Shown: positions 29,355 to 43,004, numbered from the stretch's first letter. The stretch: 64,000 nucleotides of DNA from Brachypodius melanocephalos (GCA_013398615.1 VZSR01000170.1:860777-924776), one strand, 5' to 3'. The notes: generated by a model not told the origin, from the letters alone. A program made the numbers and translations.

Positions 29355-29450
29355 TTAAAGTATCTAATAAAGTATATAATATAAAATATAAGTGAAGAGT
29401 ATAAAGTATATAATAAACTGTAAAGAGTATGAGGCATATAATATATTACG
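29355..29450 (+). repeat. Degenerate AT-rich tandem duplication
   Basis: AAAGTATATAATA occurs at 29369 and again at 29403, each followed by an A/T stretch ending in AGAGTAT, giving about 34-bp units. A third partial unit follows at about 29434 (GGCATATAATAT). Confidence 0.7.
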
Positions 29451-32400
29451 AGCCTGAAATATTTTAACTTTCTTTCTCTCATCTCACACAGGAAAAGTCA
29501 CAAAAACACAATATAACCTAACTGGCTTTCTATTCCAGTCTGTACCAGTAAGGGTCTGGAAAGCAAAGCCTGTTTTCCATTGTCCCCTCAGCATTTGGCC
29601 ACTGAGTGGATGGAAGCCTCTGCTGTTGTGAGGCTCTTTAAAAGCACAGAGCTCATATGCATCTCCCAAGATGCAGATGGATGGGCTGATTCTCCTGTTC
29701 TTACTTCACATATAAATTTGCCGTGATCACACCACATCAAACACAGCAAAAGAGGTGATCAGAGAGTCTCTGGTTTAAATCAGGCCAGTCTGCTCAGGGC
29801 CAGGAGAGCAACTGTGACACCCCTGGATGCCCTGAGCACTTACAGGACTCTCAGTACAGACTATTTTCACGATTTGTCCAAAGAGCTCTGTCAATTACAG
29901 CTGAAAAATCCCATGTCTACTGTTTGCTGTGCCTAGCACATGATGCTTGGCCAGCACCGTGTGCAACACACCATTTCATTAACACATCCAATAATGCAGT
30001 TTGGATTACAGCTTGTGGAGCAGTAGTTTTAACCTTAGTGCCTGACCCTTTTCTTTAGCCACAACAGAATGAACAGAGCTGCCTTAGAAAGAGGACAGAA
30101 GATATACTTGTAAGCATAGTAATCAGCTCGTCCCCTGCTTCGCCCCCCACTTCTGCAAACACAGCCTGACTGTGCGGTCTGTCGTGAAATCTGTATGTGC
30201 TGCATTCTGGGAAGGGAGTGATGGGAGAACATCCTTTTCATTTCCTAAATTAAAAACAGTGATTGAATTAGCCCCCCTCGGCATCACCGCTGCCCCGCAT
30301 AGCGTGTGACCGAGCTGGATGCATCCAAACAATAGGCCCATACAGATGATGCACAATAATTCTCTGGATGAGTTGGGATCTGTCTTCTCAGCACCTGCTG
30401 CAGCTGAAGCCCCCATCTGTGCTCCCCAGGGAGCTACGACATGTCAGTACTTAATGTGCTTGGTGTCACTGCTTCCTGAGCTCTTGTTTTATACGAATGA
30501 GGCAGAATTTGGAGAGGAGAAGGTTGGGGTGGGTGGGCAGGGGGAAGGGCTCACAAAAGCTCATGCACACAAAGAGCATGAGTTTTAATTAAAAAGCAGG
30601 CTGGGGGGACACCCACACTGTGGGCAAACACTTAGTGCAATGCAGAAGTAATTAGGTGCACAAATCTCTGTTGTGAACAGACTTTTCAACACCTATTATC
30701 CCTAGTGCTGCACAAAAGAAAAAAAAAAAAAAATAAAAAGTGTATCCCTGTGTGAAAGGGGCTGAAAAGCTTGATTTTCACTTATTTTTATTCAGGTGGA
30801 TCAATGAAATAGGGGAAAAGAACTGGGAAGATACAACCCTGGGCAGCCAGGATTTGGGTCCCCCTTCACCCTCCTTGCCCCATTCCCTCTCTCTATTTAC
30901 CACAGCATCCTTCTTGCCAAATATATTTGTTTGCTTCTCCCAAACTATGGGTTTGTTTTGTCCTGGGTTTCTCACCTGCTTTGTTCTGTTTCATCCCACT
31001 ACCTCACCTTGTTACTCCAAGTTTCATCACTCTTATTCATTAGTGCAGTGTATCCACAGGCTCTGCTGAGAGGTAACAGGACAAAGCCTACATCATTTTT
31101 CATTTCTTTCTATAGTCACATAGCTGTATCCTTATTTCCTTTCTCTCTATATTGAGCTTACTTGCACACCTGGTCCATATGAGAATGATCACTCTGCACT
31201 GGATATGCCAAATGGCAGAAACTCAGAAGCTTCTCTTTGGCACCAATTACTTCCTGTCACTTCTTAAAAAGCCCAACTTTCCTAATATTTCCCTTTCAGG
31301 GACTCTCAACTGTTTTGCAAGAAAGCAGCTGTGAGGGTCATTCTGTTTACACTGAAGCTTGAAATTGAGGGTAGCAATGAATATAAGGTACACACATTTT
31401 AGCAGTGAAAAACGGTACAGTGCAAATTAAGTTATCAATTACCACATGTCACATTCTGCCCCCGTAGTCACAGTGGGTAAGCCAAACCCCCTAATTAGGG
31501 CTTTTCATACACTCTGGCTGTTCTGCCAGAACAAATCAGAAGTAAGGCCCCTGAAGACACAAGATAATACCAATTTCCATGAGATCCAACATGTGGCATC
31601 CTGGATTCACATGGCTAAATTCTGTATCTCCTCCATACTCTAAATTTTTTTCTCCTTTTTTTTTAAAACTAGAAAGTATATAAAATCTCCAAGATTTTTC
31701 TTGAATTTAGCTGATGGAAGCCAAGTGCCTGCTTCTGTGGGTAGGCATGCAATTGATTGTCCTGCTTTCTGTCTTCAGCTTGCACTTCAGAAATAGAAAA
31801 ATCTGACTGCCTATCCAGGTAGGTAGTTTGCTGTTCCACAACCCTCTAAAACACAAAGCAACCGCTTCTTTCATGTCAGTAAGGCCTGACTCAGCTCCTG
31901 TAGGACTAAACTTTAGGCATGCAGGGAAATAACAGGGGGTCCCTAAAGGTGACTGAAATTATCACTGGAAGACAGGAAAAAAGTAAGGAAAAAAGCTGAA
32001 CAGCCTGGTCTTCCAGTTCCTTGAAGACCAATAGATTGATGAGAACAAGTGACAAAAACCTCCCACGTGCATTGTTTTGCTCTTTGCTTTTATGTTGTTT
32101 ATTTTGCAAGCAAATTCTCTTTTCTAGGCTAAGAGTGGGGATACCATAAAAGAGGTAAGATAGAATCTACGTAAGAACTGACTGTAAAAGATGTTCCCCA
32201 AACTGCAGAGATACTTGCACAGGTACTGAGGAGAGCTCCTGTGCAATTGCACAATATGGTACACTGAGGTATGTGAGTGCTACACACAGTGACCTCCTCA
32301 CCGTGGTGACCCTAAGCACTCCTGTGACAGCCCTGTCCCTCGGCCACATTGCAATCCTAACCTCTGTGTTTATCATCCTCAAATGAAAGCGTGGAAGCCA

Positions 32401-35210
32401 GCAATTTCTGTAAACTGGCTGAGTCCTGCCCACAAATACCCTTTCCAACACAGTAAATGGCACAATCAGGGCTGAAGGTTTTAACAGGAGCTGTTGCAAT
32501 GCTGCAGCAGCTGTTCAACGCTGCCTGGTGAGCCTTACACTGCATGAGGTCCATGAGCACCTTCACCTCAAGTGTGGGGTGTTTTCCCAGCAGGAAATGT
32601 TCCTTCTTGATTCACTTGCAGGCTACACTATTTCAATACTAGAAAAGCTGAGTTCATGCTATCAATTACATTTTCAAAGTCACTTTATATTATTTGAGAG
32701 AAGGGCTAAGCACATAATGTGAAACCACAAAAGTGCTTTTTTGGCATTCTTTAAGTTAGGAAGAAATGGGTATGCTAATTTAAGGTTGTTGTAACTGTTC
32801 TCAGACTGAATTTCATCCCAGGGAAAAGTTATCATTGATATGTGCCTTTTGAAAAAGGAGGGAAAAAAAAAGTTTTATTAAGAAGCTAAGATGACCTTCA
32901 CCAGAAGTAATAGCCACAGTATCACCATCATTCTACTAATGGCACACACAGAAGGAGGGTGCTCAGGGATAAGAAAACAGAAAGAGGAAATCTGGACAGT
33001 TCAGTCAGTCCTTTGCTCTGCTGTTGACTTACTTGGCCTGAGGCAAGCCAAGGGAATTTAGTGAAGAATTTCCTCTGACTCAGTTGTCTTGGGGTGAGGC
33101 TCTTAAAAATCTTCTGCACAAGCTCAGTTGGTCTCTCTGTAGAACTGAGATATTGAGTAGTCTCAGAAAGTAATTAATTAATCTTTGTAAAACATTTTCT
33201 CATACTTTGCCAAGATTACTTGCTGATTATTGCACACAGTAAGTGGTATGTATGGGTGTAGAGATATCATCCTGTCTATATATAGGAAGGCATTCTTCTC
33301 CCTGTAAAATATTTCCAGATCAATTATTGATGTGTTTTTTAATGGCAAGTATGCTTTTATTAATAAAAAGGAAAAACATTTATGCATACTTTTACCTATA
33401 GGGGCAATGTAAAAGACAACTCTATCATCTCTCAGTGGATCACTTCCATAACCCCTTTAAATTGGCTTAATGCCAACTGCATTCACAAAAAAAAGGTCAT
33501 TTCATCCTCTCCCCTACCTCGTTTTGCATGCATTCTTTTGCTGGCAAGGATTTCTGCATCATACATTGAAATCTCTCTTTAAATTTTCCCCTCCTCTGGA
33601 TATTTTTCAGCCGAATCTGTTCCTCTGCAAGGTTCTGTCACTTCATGGCAGCAGGAATGCTTGAAAGGCAGTGCTCTACATCAGCCCCAAGCCAACCTTT
33701 ATCTCAGATGATGGCTTCAGGACCAGGAGAGTGATTGTGAACCAGAGCACAGAGGATCTGGAGTCACTGAAATGACACACCAACCATTTCCCAACCCTGC
33801 TGTGCTCACCAGCTTCTGAGCAGCTCCAGGTCTGCCTGTCAGCTCAGCAGCAGCCCAGGCTGCATTTCTCTGTGGTGCATGTGAGCTTTCAGCATTACTG
33901 TGTGAAATCCCTCTCTGAGTACAAATACCACATGGAGGAACAGCAACGTGAGCCTGGTGTAAAAGCTGTCTGTGCTAAGAGCCCAAATACACACACACAA
34001 GCCCTAACAATACACATTTTAAAAGTCAAATAAGAAATGGCTCATTTGCCAGACAAAGAAGAACAGTTACCCTGACAGCTCGTGTTTTATTTATAGTAAC
34101 AGATAATATCTCTGAGGACTGCCAAATACTCAGCAAAATGCAACCGACTGCAGTGCAACTATTAATAATAAAAATTAACTCTTAGTTGGTCAGTTCCCTC
34201 AAATTCCTTTGCTTCCCCTGTCAAGGCAGCAGAGCAAAGCATGCTGACAGCTTCCATAAATAGCAAAGATTTAAATTATTCAACAGCAGGCAAACGGGAT
34301 GCACATTTATACAGAATGTGAGCATCTCCCTTGCTAGCTCTAAGAGCCCAAGATAGCTGGAGCATTTCCTTGTAGGCATCAGTCAGCTCCAACATAAAAG
34401 AGCAATACAAGAGCACAGAATCAAAGGAGTAGTTTTGTCTGTGGTTTTACACAGGGGACCAAAACTTCCCTGACTCTTAAAGCTGACTTTGGCAGCAACT
34501 AAACTTCTTGCTTATACAGTGCAAATAACTGTATTTCCCACTTGAAGAGCACTCTGTACTTTGAAAGGTGTTTAGAAGCAAGAAACCCGGATTTCCAAGG
34601 GGCTCTGGGTACTTAGATACACTGCTGAAATGTCACTGACATTCACAAAGCCACCCCCCCCAGTGACAACTAAACTTGTAGGTGTGTAATGGTACATTAC
34701 AGTTACATTATATAGGTCCATTATAATACATATAAGTACATTATAATAAATGTAAGCACGTTACAAACAGCCATGTGCTATTTATAATGGCTATTTGTAA
34801 GTAAGGAAGCCTGGAGATAGAAAGTGGACAGCAAAGTGTGGGGATTTCCAGGCCAACACCTGATGCTTCTCCAGGAGGCCGAAAATAAGCAGAGTAAAAT
34901 GCCACAGTAACACCTCTGGGCTGCTTCCAGCAACATGCTGGTGTATTCAGCAATGCCTTCACATATCCCCACTGCTCAGGAGCTGGCACTGCTGCCCAAA
35001 GGCCCACAGCCCCAAGCCACCAGGTATCTGGTGCACATCCACGACCCACCACGAGTGACAAAACACCATCAATCTCCCAATTTCGTGTGCCAGGCTCTCC
35101 ATGGGTGCTCTCCATGCACCAATCCCCCTGCACTGGTGAGGGAATGGCAGACACCACCACCGCTTCCTTCTGCTCAGTGGCTTAGGATGTTCACCTGGAA
35201 GGCTCCAGGA

Positions 35211-35398
35211 ATTACCTCAAGTGCTGTGTCCAGCTCTGGCCCCTCAGTTTAGGAANNNNNNNNNNNNNNNNNNNNNNNNNNNNNNNNNNNNNNNNNNNNN
35301 NNNNNNNNNNNNNNNNNNNNNNNNNNNNNNNNNNNNNNNNNNNNNNNNNNNNNNNCTTCCAACCTACATATTCTGTGATTCTGTGATTCTGTGATTAG
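35211..35398 (+). mobile_element. CR1 LINE 3' end interrupted by a 100-N gap
   Basis: The left side (CTCAAGTGCTGTGTCCAGCT, then CTGGCCCCTCAGTTT) is the mid-3' part of CR1. The right side after the gap (CTTCCAACCTACAT) is the very end of CR1 followed by the diagnostic (ATTCTGTG)3 tail at 35371-35398. Both sides are in plus orientation, so the gap hides a few hundred bases or more of one element. Confidence 0.9.
35256..35355. other. Assembly gap, 100 N
   Basis: Exactly 100 N, inside the CR1 copy described around it. Confidence 0.99.
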
Positions 35399-36910
35399 AG
35401 CAGTGCCTGGGGCTCTGGGGGATGTAGATCAGGTATTGTAGACAGAGGAAAGGAAAGTTTCGAACTGAGGTCTCCAGTGCAGGAGGAAGTTAACAACCTG
35501 TTAGCTACAAGGGGAATACTGATTCCTTTTCTGGCCAGCTACTGGAGTAAAGCTGCCTTAGAGAGGACACTCCTCACTTATGCTCAAGCAAAACTGGTTG
35601 TTTACAGCAAAGAAATGCTACAATCCTAATTTATACAAGGACCAAAATTTCCTCTGTAGTACACAGTCAAGCAGAACTGTCTCCACATTAAAAAAAGATC
35701 CAGGAATAATAATAAAAAAATCCCTTATAAATAAGTGAGCCTCATGTGCAAGAATCCAGCATGGCCCTTGAATATATACAAATATCAATGTATTGTGTAA
35801 GGATCTTGTGAAATGTGACTTTGCTTATGCTTAACATGAGGCAAATATTTCTTGGGTTCAGTGCTTAAATTTTCAACCTGCAAACAAATAACACCATGGC
35901 AATTAATAGAAACCAAAAAGAAATATAGGCTACAAGATCATTCATTTCAATAAAATAATCCTAGTATCTGAAACAGAATGCCTGAATATTCAAGAAAAAT
36001 CAGTTGAGCAGAATGTGCAATTACACTGGGAAAATCTATTACTTATTCAGTAGAAAATGCATTAAGGATATCATCACAAGCAGTAGCACTGCCAAGTACT
36101 ATTAAGAAGCTGTGCATTGAGTCAGGCTGCTCCTCATAATTTATTAAATGAATGCTTCTTTCTTCGTTCCAGCAAAGACTGGCTTCTGAGATTGTGATGC
36201 TAAGAATGATTGGATGAATTGTTTTCTTCAGGACAGTTCTCCAAAGAGTGATGCTTTCTATTTGCTTCATGCACTGTGGAAAGCAATGCCTGATGTTGAT
36301 GGGAGTCCCTGTGGGCCTGGCAGCCCCTCAGCAGTGTGGCCCCGAGCTCCAGTGAGCAGGTGGGAGCATTTGTCCTCTGTAGAGTGCTGCAGGAAGAGTC
36401 AGCTGGTGGTGCCCTCACCTGCTCTGCTAGAGAGCTGAAGGCTGGGAACGCCCAGGGAGCAACATATAAAATCCTGGATAGTTCAGGAGCATGGCACAGC
36501 CCTAGGTCCCCACATCAAGCCTAGGAAATATAACAGTGTCTCTCCTAATCTCACTGCTCATTTTTTTCTGATTTTCTTCAGGCTATTTGTGGCACATGCC
36601 ATCCAGAAACCCCAGACACACTGGCACAGGAGTCACTACAGCTGCTCTAACATGTACCATATGAGGATTCTCCTCTGCTGGAATCATCCTTAGGCAGCTG
36701 CAAACCACCAAATTTACATTTCCTTTTGCATCAGGGAGCCTGTACAAAAAGGTACCTAAGGATAAGATAACAGGGCTGTCCAAAGATGACTTTGTATTAT
36801 TTCCAGTAAGCATATACATTTTCACAAGTTCTGTTATTCAGCTGTACAGAAAAATGCCCCTGATGAGAGAAGAAAAATGTCCCACAGGAGTGGGACCAAA
36901 ATCCCACAAC
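35399..36910. other. Gene-free intergenic sequence
   Basis: No recognised gene. 36290-36540 is more G+C-rich than its surroundings and contains a TATA-like ACATATAAAATCC, but nothing identifies it as a promoter or LTR. Confidence 0.5.
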
Positions 36911-37335
36911 CATAGAACGTTTTGGGTTGGAAGGGACTTTTAAAGATCATCTAGTCCAACCCTCCTGCTGTGGCCAGGGATTCCACCCACTAGATCAGAT
37001 TGCTCAATTTCCCATCCAACCTGTCCTTGAACTCTTCGAAGAATGGGGCAATCACAGTGGGTCTAAACAACCTGTTGCAGGGTTTCACTACCTTCACTGT
37101 AAAATATGCCTTCCTTATGTTCTAATCTTAGTTTAAATCTACCCTCATTCAGGGTTTAAAACCATTGCTGCTTGTACCATCCCTACAGGTAAAAAGTCGC
37201 TTGCCGTCTTTCTTGTGAAGATCCCTTATATCTGGCAAGACTCCATTACAGTCTCCCCAGATCCTTCTCTTCTCCAAGCTGAACAATCCGAAGTGCAAAG
37301 CCCTTTGTCAGCAGCTCTCCCATCTCTCCCAGATG
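36911..37335 (-). mobile_element. CR1 LINE 3' fragment
   Basis: Plus strand reads the reverse complement of the CR1 end: TTTTGGGTTGGAAGGGACTT, then AAGATCATCTAGTCCAACCC, CATCCAACCTGTCCTTGAAC and CTTCTCTTCTCCAAGCTGAA. It is 5'-truncated and carries only the last ~420 bp. Confidence 0.93.
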
Positions 37336-40300
37336 AGTACACACAAGGTTTGGGCTGACTTCCCTGCTGTTCTAGGCCAAGTCTTTAAAAAAATGCAAGA
37401 CCAAAACAAAAATCAGGAACACCCTGAAAAAAATTGCATATCCAGAAGCAGGTAACATATCAATGCAAACCTTTTTAGGAGAGTCACACTTAACAATGCA
37501 CTGCTGCCTTTTACAACATTATTTTCAGGCAACAACAAATGCTTCATTGTCTCAGGAATTATCTGCACTTTTATTGTTAATAATGCTATTACAGGAAATT
37601 ATAGCTGTCCAGGGAACCCATTCTGTTTAGCCTCCACACAAGTAAACACATAATCCTGAAAAATTTAATATCTACACATATAGTTAATTAATTTAAGTTT
37701 GAAGTCTCACTATAAAAACCTCTTCGGAAAAAACACGAGTCCTGGGGGTTTCCCTTGTAGACTGCCATAGCAAATTTTCAAGCAGCCGTAGGAACTGAAG
37801 TTTGGAATTTCACCATTTTGGCTTAACCTAGCCTCCCTCCTGTCCTCTCTGGAGCATTTGTGATAAGCAGCTCACCTCTATGGTAAATCCTAGTGTTTGG
37901 CAGTTCTATCCACAAACAAAAGGCAGTCCTCTTGATGGACACCCCCAGCTTCCCGAGCCCGGATGGGATTTCCCTCTGTTTTGGTGGCACACACACTGCC
38001 ATCAATCTGCTCACCACCCTTGGAAGCCACCACAAATGCATCCAGCTGCTTCAGCAACAAGTCAACCACTTGCAGGGGGTTAAGCTGCAAGGAAGAACTG
38101 ATCTCCATTTATTTCCATGCAGATCTGCTGCCATAACCTAAATGAACACTAACCACCTTCTGCTGGCTGCCTCAGTGCACAGGCAGCTGCCTGGTGACTG
38201 CCTTGAAGATGAACTTGCTTCTCACCCCTACAGGCTCTGCCTCAAACCCAACTTGAGGATGCTACCAAGACCACAAGGGACAAGCCTGCACCAGCGTTTT
38301 GTACTTTACCAGGATAAATGTGAAACAGCAGTATAGAAGATCTCAAATAAATCCCATAATTAGCAGGCATGCACACATTATTCTGTTTATCCTGTCAGAA
38401 AAATTTTTGCTTTCCCATCATAAAACACATCAGAATAAACTATTAAACTAGAGATTCAGATTACCACATCCTTCTCCATATGTTTGAAAATCTGAAAATC
38501 TGACAACAAATATTCCAAGAGGAAAATGTCCTTTTCTTTTTTGTCCCTTAGCTTCTTCTCCCCAACATCTTCATCCATCTTACAAAGATCAATTTTTCAT
38601 GCAAACTGTACCGCTAATTCGCTCATTTGTTTTGATTTCACATTTCTGAGTTGTTATGATGCTAGTGCCTGTGGGAAAAGTTGACAATATCTGGATAAGG
38701 GAAAAGAGATTTACCCTGTCATTTTGAAAGAGGGCTGGAAGCTTTTTGTTTTTTCCCTTTTTTCCACTTTCAAAAAAATAGACTGAGACCTCAACAGAGA
38801 ATGAAGACTTGAAAATATTATTGAAACATTGGGAGAAGCAGAGATGGATGCTCTGTTTCTCAAGCACCATATATCTTCAATGAGCAGGGTAAGAAGGAGA
38901 GGAAGAAGAGACAAATTATTTCTTTTGGTTTATTTCCTCTAGGAAAATAAAGTTTAGTTTAAATTAGTATGTTTGGAAACAGCCACAAGACAGATATAGC
39001 AGAAAGACCACCCTGGATATCTGAAATAAAATGAAAACAGCCTGATTTCCTTTCTCATTCAAGGTGAAAATAGGTGTTAATGCTACTATCTTGGTCCTGA
39101 GCAACAGGTTTCTAGGAAAAGTGAAATTCTCCTTGGCTGCAGGGATTTGTTTCTCTTTCCTTTGTTTCCACTGTGGGACAAAGAGAGTACCCCCAAACTC
39201 TCAGACACAGGTTGTAGCTTCAGGTTAAAAGTCACTCACCCAAACATACTTTCCTGTTTGTTTCTAAGAAGCCACTGGCATGGAGCTCTCTCACACCTCT
39301 GTCAAGAGACTTCTCTTTCTCGTTTGAGGTGGTCATCCCCACCACATCTCACTCATTCCATGGTCTGCAGAATGCAAACCTAGCACTGAGACACTGGGAG
39401 AGATGGAGACAAAGCTGCCACCAAGCAGCATAACCTACAAAATCACATACAGTCATGAGCTTTTTCTGCCCAAAGGAGAAGTGGGCTGAGGGACTCAGGA
39501 CAAGCAAAGCTGAAAACCTAGCAAGTGTCTGCAGAAGTGTCTGCCTAAGTGTCTGCAAGAAGAGAAAGCAGCCAGCAGCCTGCTGGCAGGCTTTGTGCTA
39601 GGCAGAGCTCTCCATCTCAGAGGCACAGCACCAGGGATCAGAAGAGGTGCGATGTGATCTGGAGCTGTGACTGCATAATTGTTGCATTTCTTATTACATC
39701 TGGCAACAGTTTCATGAAGGGTTCAGCAACTTGCAAGGTTGATGTGTCAGACCATGTATTTATTTCCCAAACCACCGTGCTGACAAAAACTCAGTGGGAG
39801 ATGTGCTGCTGGTGTGATGTGCCTCTGTGGAGAACAGCACTTCTCCCTTCTGCCGAGTTTTTCCTCTCAGTGTGAACTGCTGCTTCTCGTAAATGTCTCT
39901 CTCAAAATGCTTCAGGTCTCCTGAAAAACATGCCAGAGCACAGTTTGGCAACTGTGGTTGAGGTGCCTGCATCCCAGCCTCAATGACAGCAGAAGGGAAG
40001 GTTCCCAGCCTCCACTGTCACACATCAGTAAGGCTGTGGGATGTCAGTCCAGCTCAGTAGGAAGCTGCATGGGTCTCTACCAATATCAGCCACAGCTCCT
40101 CTGTGTTCATCCTCCCTGTTTCATTCAGCATCCCTTTTCTTGGCTTACCCATGTCTCATGATTCAACACAAGTTTTCTTATTCCCAGCACTTGCTTTCCT
40201 CACAAGTCTGGCAGCCTTTGTGACCTTCAATATATCTGGCAGCTGGCTCAGTACGCACTCACACAGGATCTTGCTGAAGAAGTTTAGTCTAGTCTAGTTT

Positions 40301-42865
40301 TGAGGGGAAGGTCAGTGGTACAGTAATTAGCTGAAATGTAACAAAGTCACAATTAGCAACAAATTTCAAAGGGCTTGTGTAAATGCATCTTCCCTCTGGT
40401 TTATCTCAAGCTGGAGAGGTAAAGACCATAAGCTTAACACAAAAGACACAGGGAAGGAGACTTCTGGAAGAGAGTGAATTGAGGAAATACTACAGTTTAT
40501 TTGGGAAACCTGTATGATTGCCTGAAGCACTAAGAATACTTGCTTTCAAGATTTTTGTGAACAATATTTCTGCTGCAGAGCCAATTTTATTTCTGCCAAC
40601 TGGTCAGAAATTATCTGAGGAATCTCATACAAGTCTCATTTTTTTCACTTCATTCTCTGTTTAAGGTTCTCAGAACCCTTGCTAGCATAGATAATATAAT
40701 GCTTGCCTTTATATACATGGGGTGGGGCAGGAGGGGGGGATGTGGTGGTGGTAGAGCTTAACTTCTCTCTATGCCAACTGTTGTATTTCTCATCAACCCA
40801 CGCAATCACAAATAAACCATATTTCACCTGCCTTATAACTGTCTCTGGCAACACTTCTTTTTTCATTATCCAACTGTATTACTGGCATATCTCAGGTCAT
40901 AGAATAAGTGCTTGATAAATTAACTTCACCATTTTCCCAAGAGGATCTGGACTACACAAACACAATCAACTGGGTGCTCAGTTATCATAAACTGTTCAAA
41001 AAAACCTAGGTCAGGACAAATTAAAAAATGAAAATTATGACTGGAGAATTAAAGTGAAATTTTTAAAACAGCTTATGCTTATGAAGATAAATTTCTTTTT
41101 ATTTTAAAGTGTTTACACTTTTTTTTTTTTTTTTAAAGTCCAAAGTATTTTGTTTCATCAAATTCTGGCAAATTCTCCATGCCACTCTCTTCTGGTTTCC
41201 TCTCATGGCTCCCATTCTAGGTTTCCTCTAGAATTCTGCCCATAACATAGCAGTTTCTCTGGATATTAAATAAATCTAGGAGCTAGACTGTGACTTGGAG
41301 AAGCCACACTCTGACACTGGGTCCAAGACTGCTTGGACACTGCTTCAAACGCTTGCAGAGCAAAGGCTGCTTCTGTACTGGGGCAGGGAGAGGCAAAGTG
41401 GATGGTCCATGTTCTGCTGCTCCAACCCAAATTTTGAAGGGAAGGTTATACCAACTCTATTTTATTAACACAATCTTTCTTCTTCTGAAGAGGAAAAAGG
41501 ATAGCAAACCCCAAAATATTCAACTGAAACCAGCTAAGCAGAAAACTTCGAAGTAGGAGGGAAAAAAATTCCTCGGGAAATGGCGTCTCCCATTAACTAT
41601 AGTCATAAACTCAAAGGAGGGAAAGAAGGAAAAGATGTGTTTTTTAGTTTCAGGTTTTCTCCCACAAGAGCTGGAATAACTTGATAGAGACATCCATCAC
41701 AACTTCGTCACAACCACAGCTCTCAGCTATGGAATGATTAAATCCCAGAATTAATGCAAGCATTTCCTAGGCTAAATAAAATTCCATCAAACCTGATTTC
41801 CACAGCTGGATTATGCCTTCTTAGGTTAGAGCAAGACAGCCAAGATTAGGCAAAGTCTTTCAAAAGGAAGCCCACCTAAAATAGCCTTTGCTTCATTATC
41901 AGGTCTAATTTGACTGAGTTATAGCTTTGTCACAATCCTAAAGATCTCTGCTACACATAGGGCGAAATTGTGAGCCCCTGATCTCTGCCTCAGAGGAACT
42001 CCAGGCAACCAAGAAGCAGTTTCACAGCCTGTATTAATCTTTGCAGTGCAGAGGCTGCTAATTTTTTGCATGCAATAGTTCAATATCTACCCAGACCTGT
42101 ATGTAGGGGTGTGACCTTTCCTTTAAACAGGAACTCACCACTGCTGCTACAGAAGATAAAGAAGTGGAAGATGAGAGCTCATTTTTCCCTGTAGTGCCAG
42201 AAATTGGCCACCTTCCAAACAGCTCAGTGGTTCTCCTGAAAACTCACTACCAGTATTCACAACTAGTGCCTCAGCTGTTTAACAGAGGAAGGGGAAGAAG
42301 GTTCAGGGTAGTAACTGAATTTACATTTCATTTCATTGGAAACCCTTTATTTTTGCTAAGAAAATATTCACATTCTCCCCTCAACTACTGCCGGTTTAAT
42401 TACACCTTCAATAATTCAGTCAGTGCTTCTCAGTCTTCCCAGCTGAATTATTAATTAGCAGAGTGGAAAACCCCACAACAGAGCATGTGAGGTGGAGCAC
42501 TCTAGGAAGGCAGCCGCAGCTGCGCAGACACAACATCTGGGAGAGTGAGTCCTGGAGCTATTCTCCATCTGAGCCTAATCTCACATCTCCAAGCACACAG
42601 GATCTGCCTTCTTCCCTCCATGCTTCCCTCTCTTTGTGTCTTTTTGTTATTCTTCCTTAAGAAGTCTTTGCATCACCTGTCCTGAACAAAGCTTTTGTGT
42701 GGCATTCCCCAGTAAACTGAGTGGAAATACCAGGTCCCAAACACATTTCAAAGCAAGAACTCAGAAGAAGGAAACATTTGTTTTCAGGAGGTAGGGAAGA
42801 ACATAGGCTATCTCAGACTTTAGTGGGGGTGAAGATAAGGGTTTTGTACAATAGCTAACAGTGAA
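37336..42865. other. Gene-free intergenic sequence
   Basis: No gene or repeat family recognised. Contains three 12-bp direct repeats of the form AAGTGTCTGC plus two bases at 39523-39558 and a T-run at 41119-41134. Confidence 0.5.
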
Positions 42866-42896
42866 TTGTGATCTGGAGATCATCTGGTCCAACAAA
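42866..42896 (-). mobile_element. Short CR1 3' fragment
   Basis: CTGGAGATCATCTGGTCCAAC matches the reverse complement of the CR1 3' end over a few tens of bases. Short, hence moderate confidence. Confidence 0.55.
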
Positions 42897-42925
42897 CACA
42901 GTCCTTGGAAGAAAATATGGGAAGA

Positions 42926-43004
42926 AGGTGTCCCTGCCCATGGCATGGGGGTTGGAACTAGATGATGTTTAAGGTCCCTCCCAACCCAAACCATTCTGTG
43001 AGAT
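42926..43004 (+). mobile_element. CR1 3' terminal fragment
   Basis: AAGGTGTCCCTGCCCATGGC, GGGGGTTGGAACTAGATGAT, then GGTCCCTCCCAACCCAAACC and CATTCTGTGAG: the last ~80 bp of CR1 in sense orientation. Confidence 0.88.

Larger units (their letters stand above)
10354..35210. other. Gene-free intergenic stretch, about 25 kb
   Basis: No gene is supportable on either strand; all open frames are short and their encoded peptides look like random translations. No CR1 copy was recognised. Small structures inside are listed separately (CT microsatellite at 20826, 28-bp tandem repeat at 22475, AT-rich tandem repeat at 29355, CpG-enriched stretch at 30120, homopolymer runs). No CpG island was seen. Confidence 0.55.

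Noticed and set aside
34690..34800. Recurrent TACATTATAAT-like words suggesting an inverted-repeat element
   Set aside because: Low-complexity TA-rich sequence without consistent unit length or clean boundaries.
34741..35160. A 139-codon minus-strand open frame
   Set aside because: No recognisable domain, no splice or promoter context, and Trp/Gly-rich composition typical of a random GC-rich frame.
36290..36540. G+C-rich block with a TATA-like sequence, considered as an LTR
   Set aside because: No TG...CA ends, no target-site duplication and no recognisable LTR sequence.
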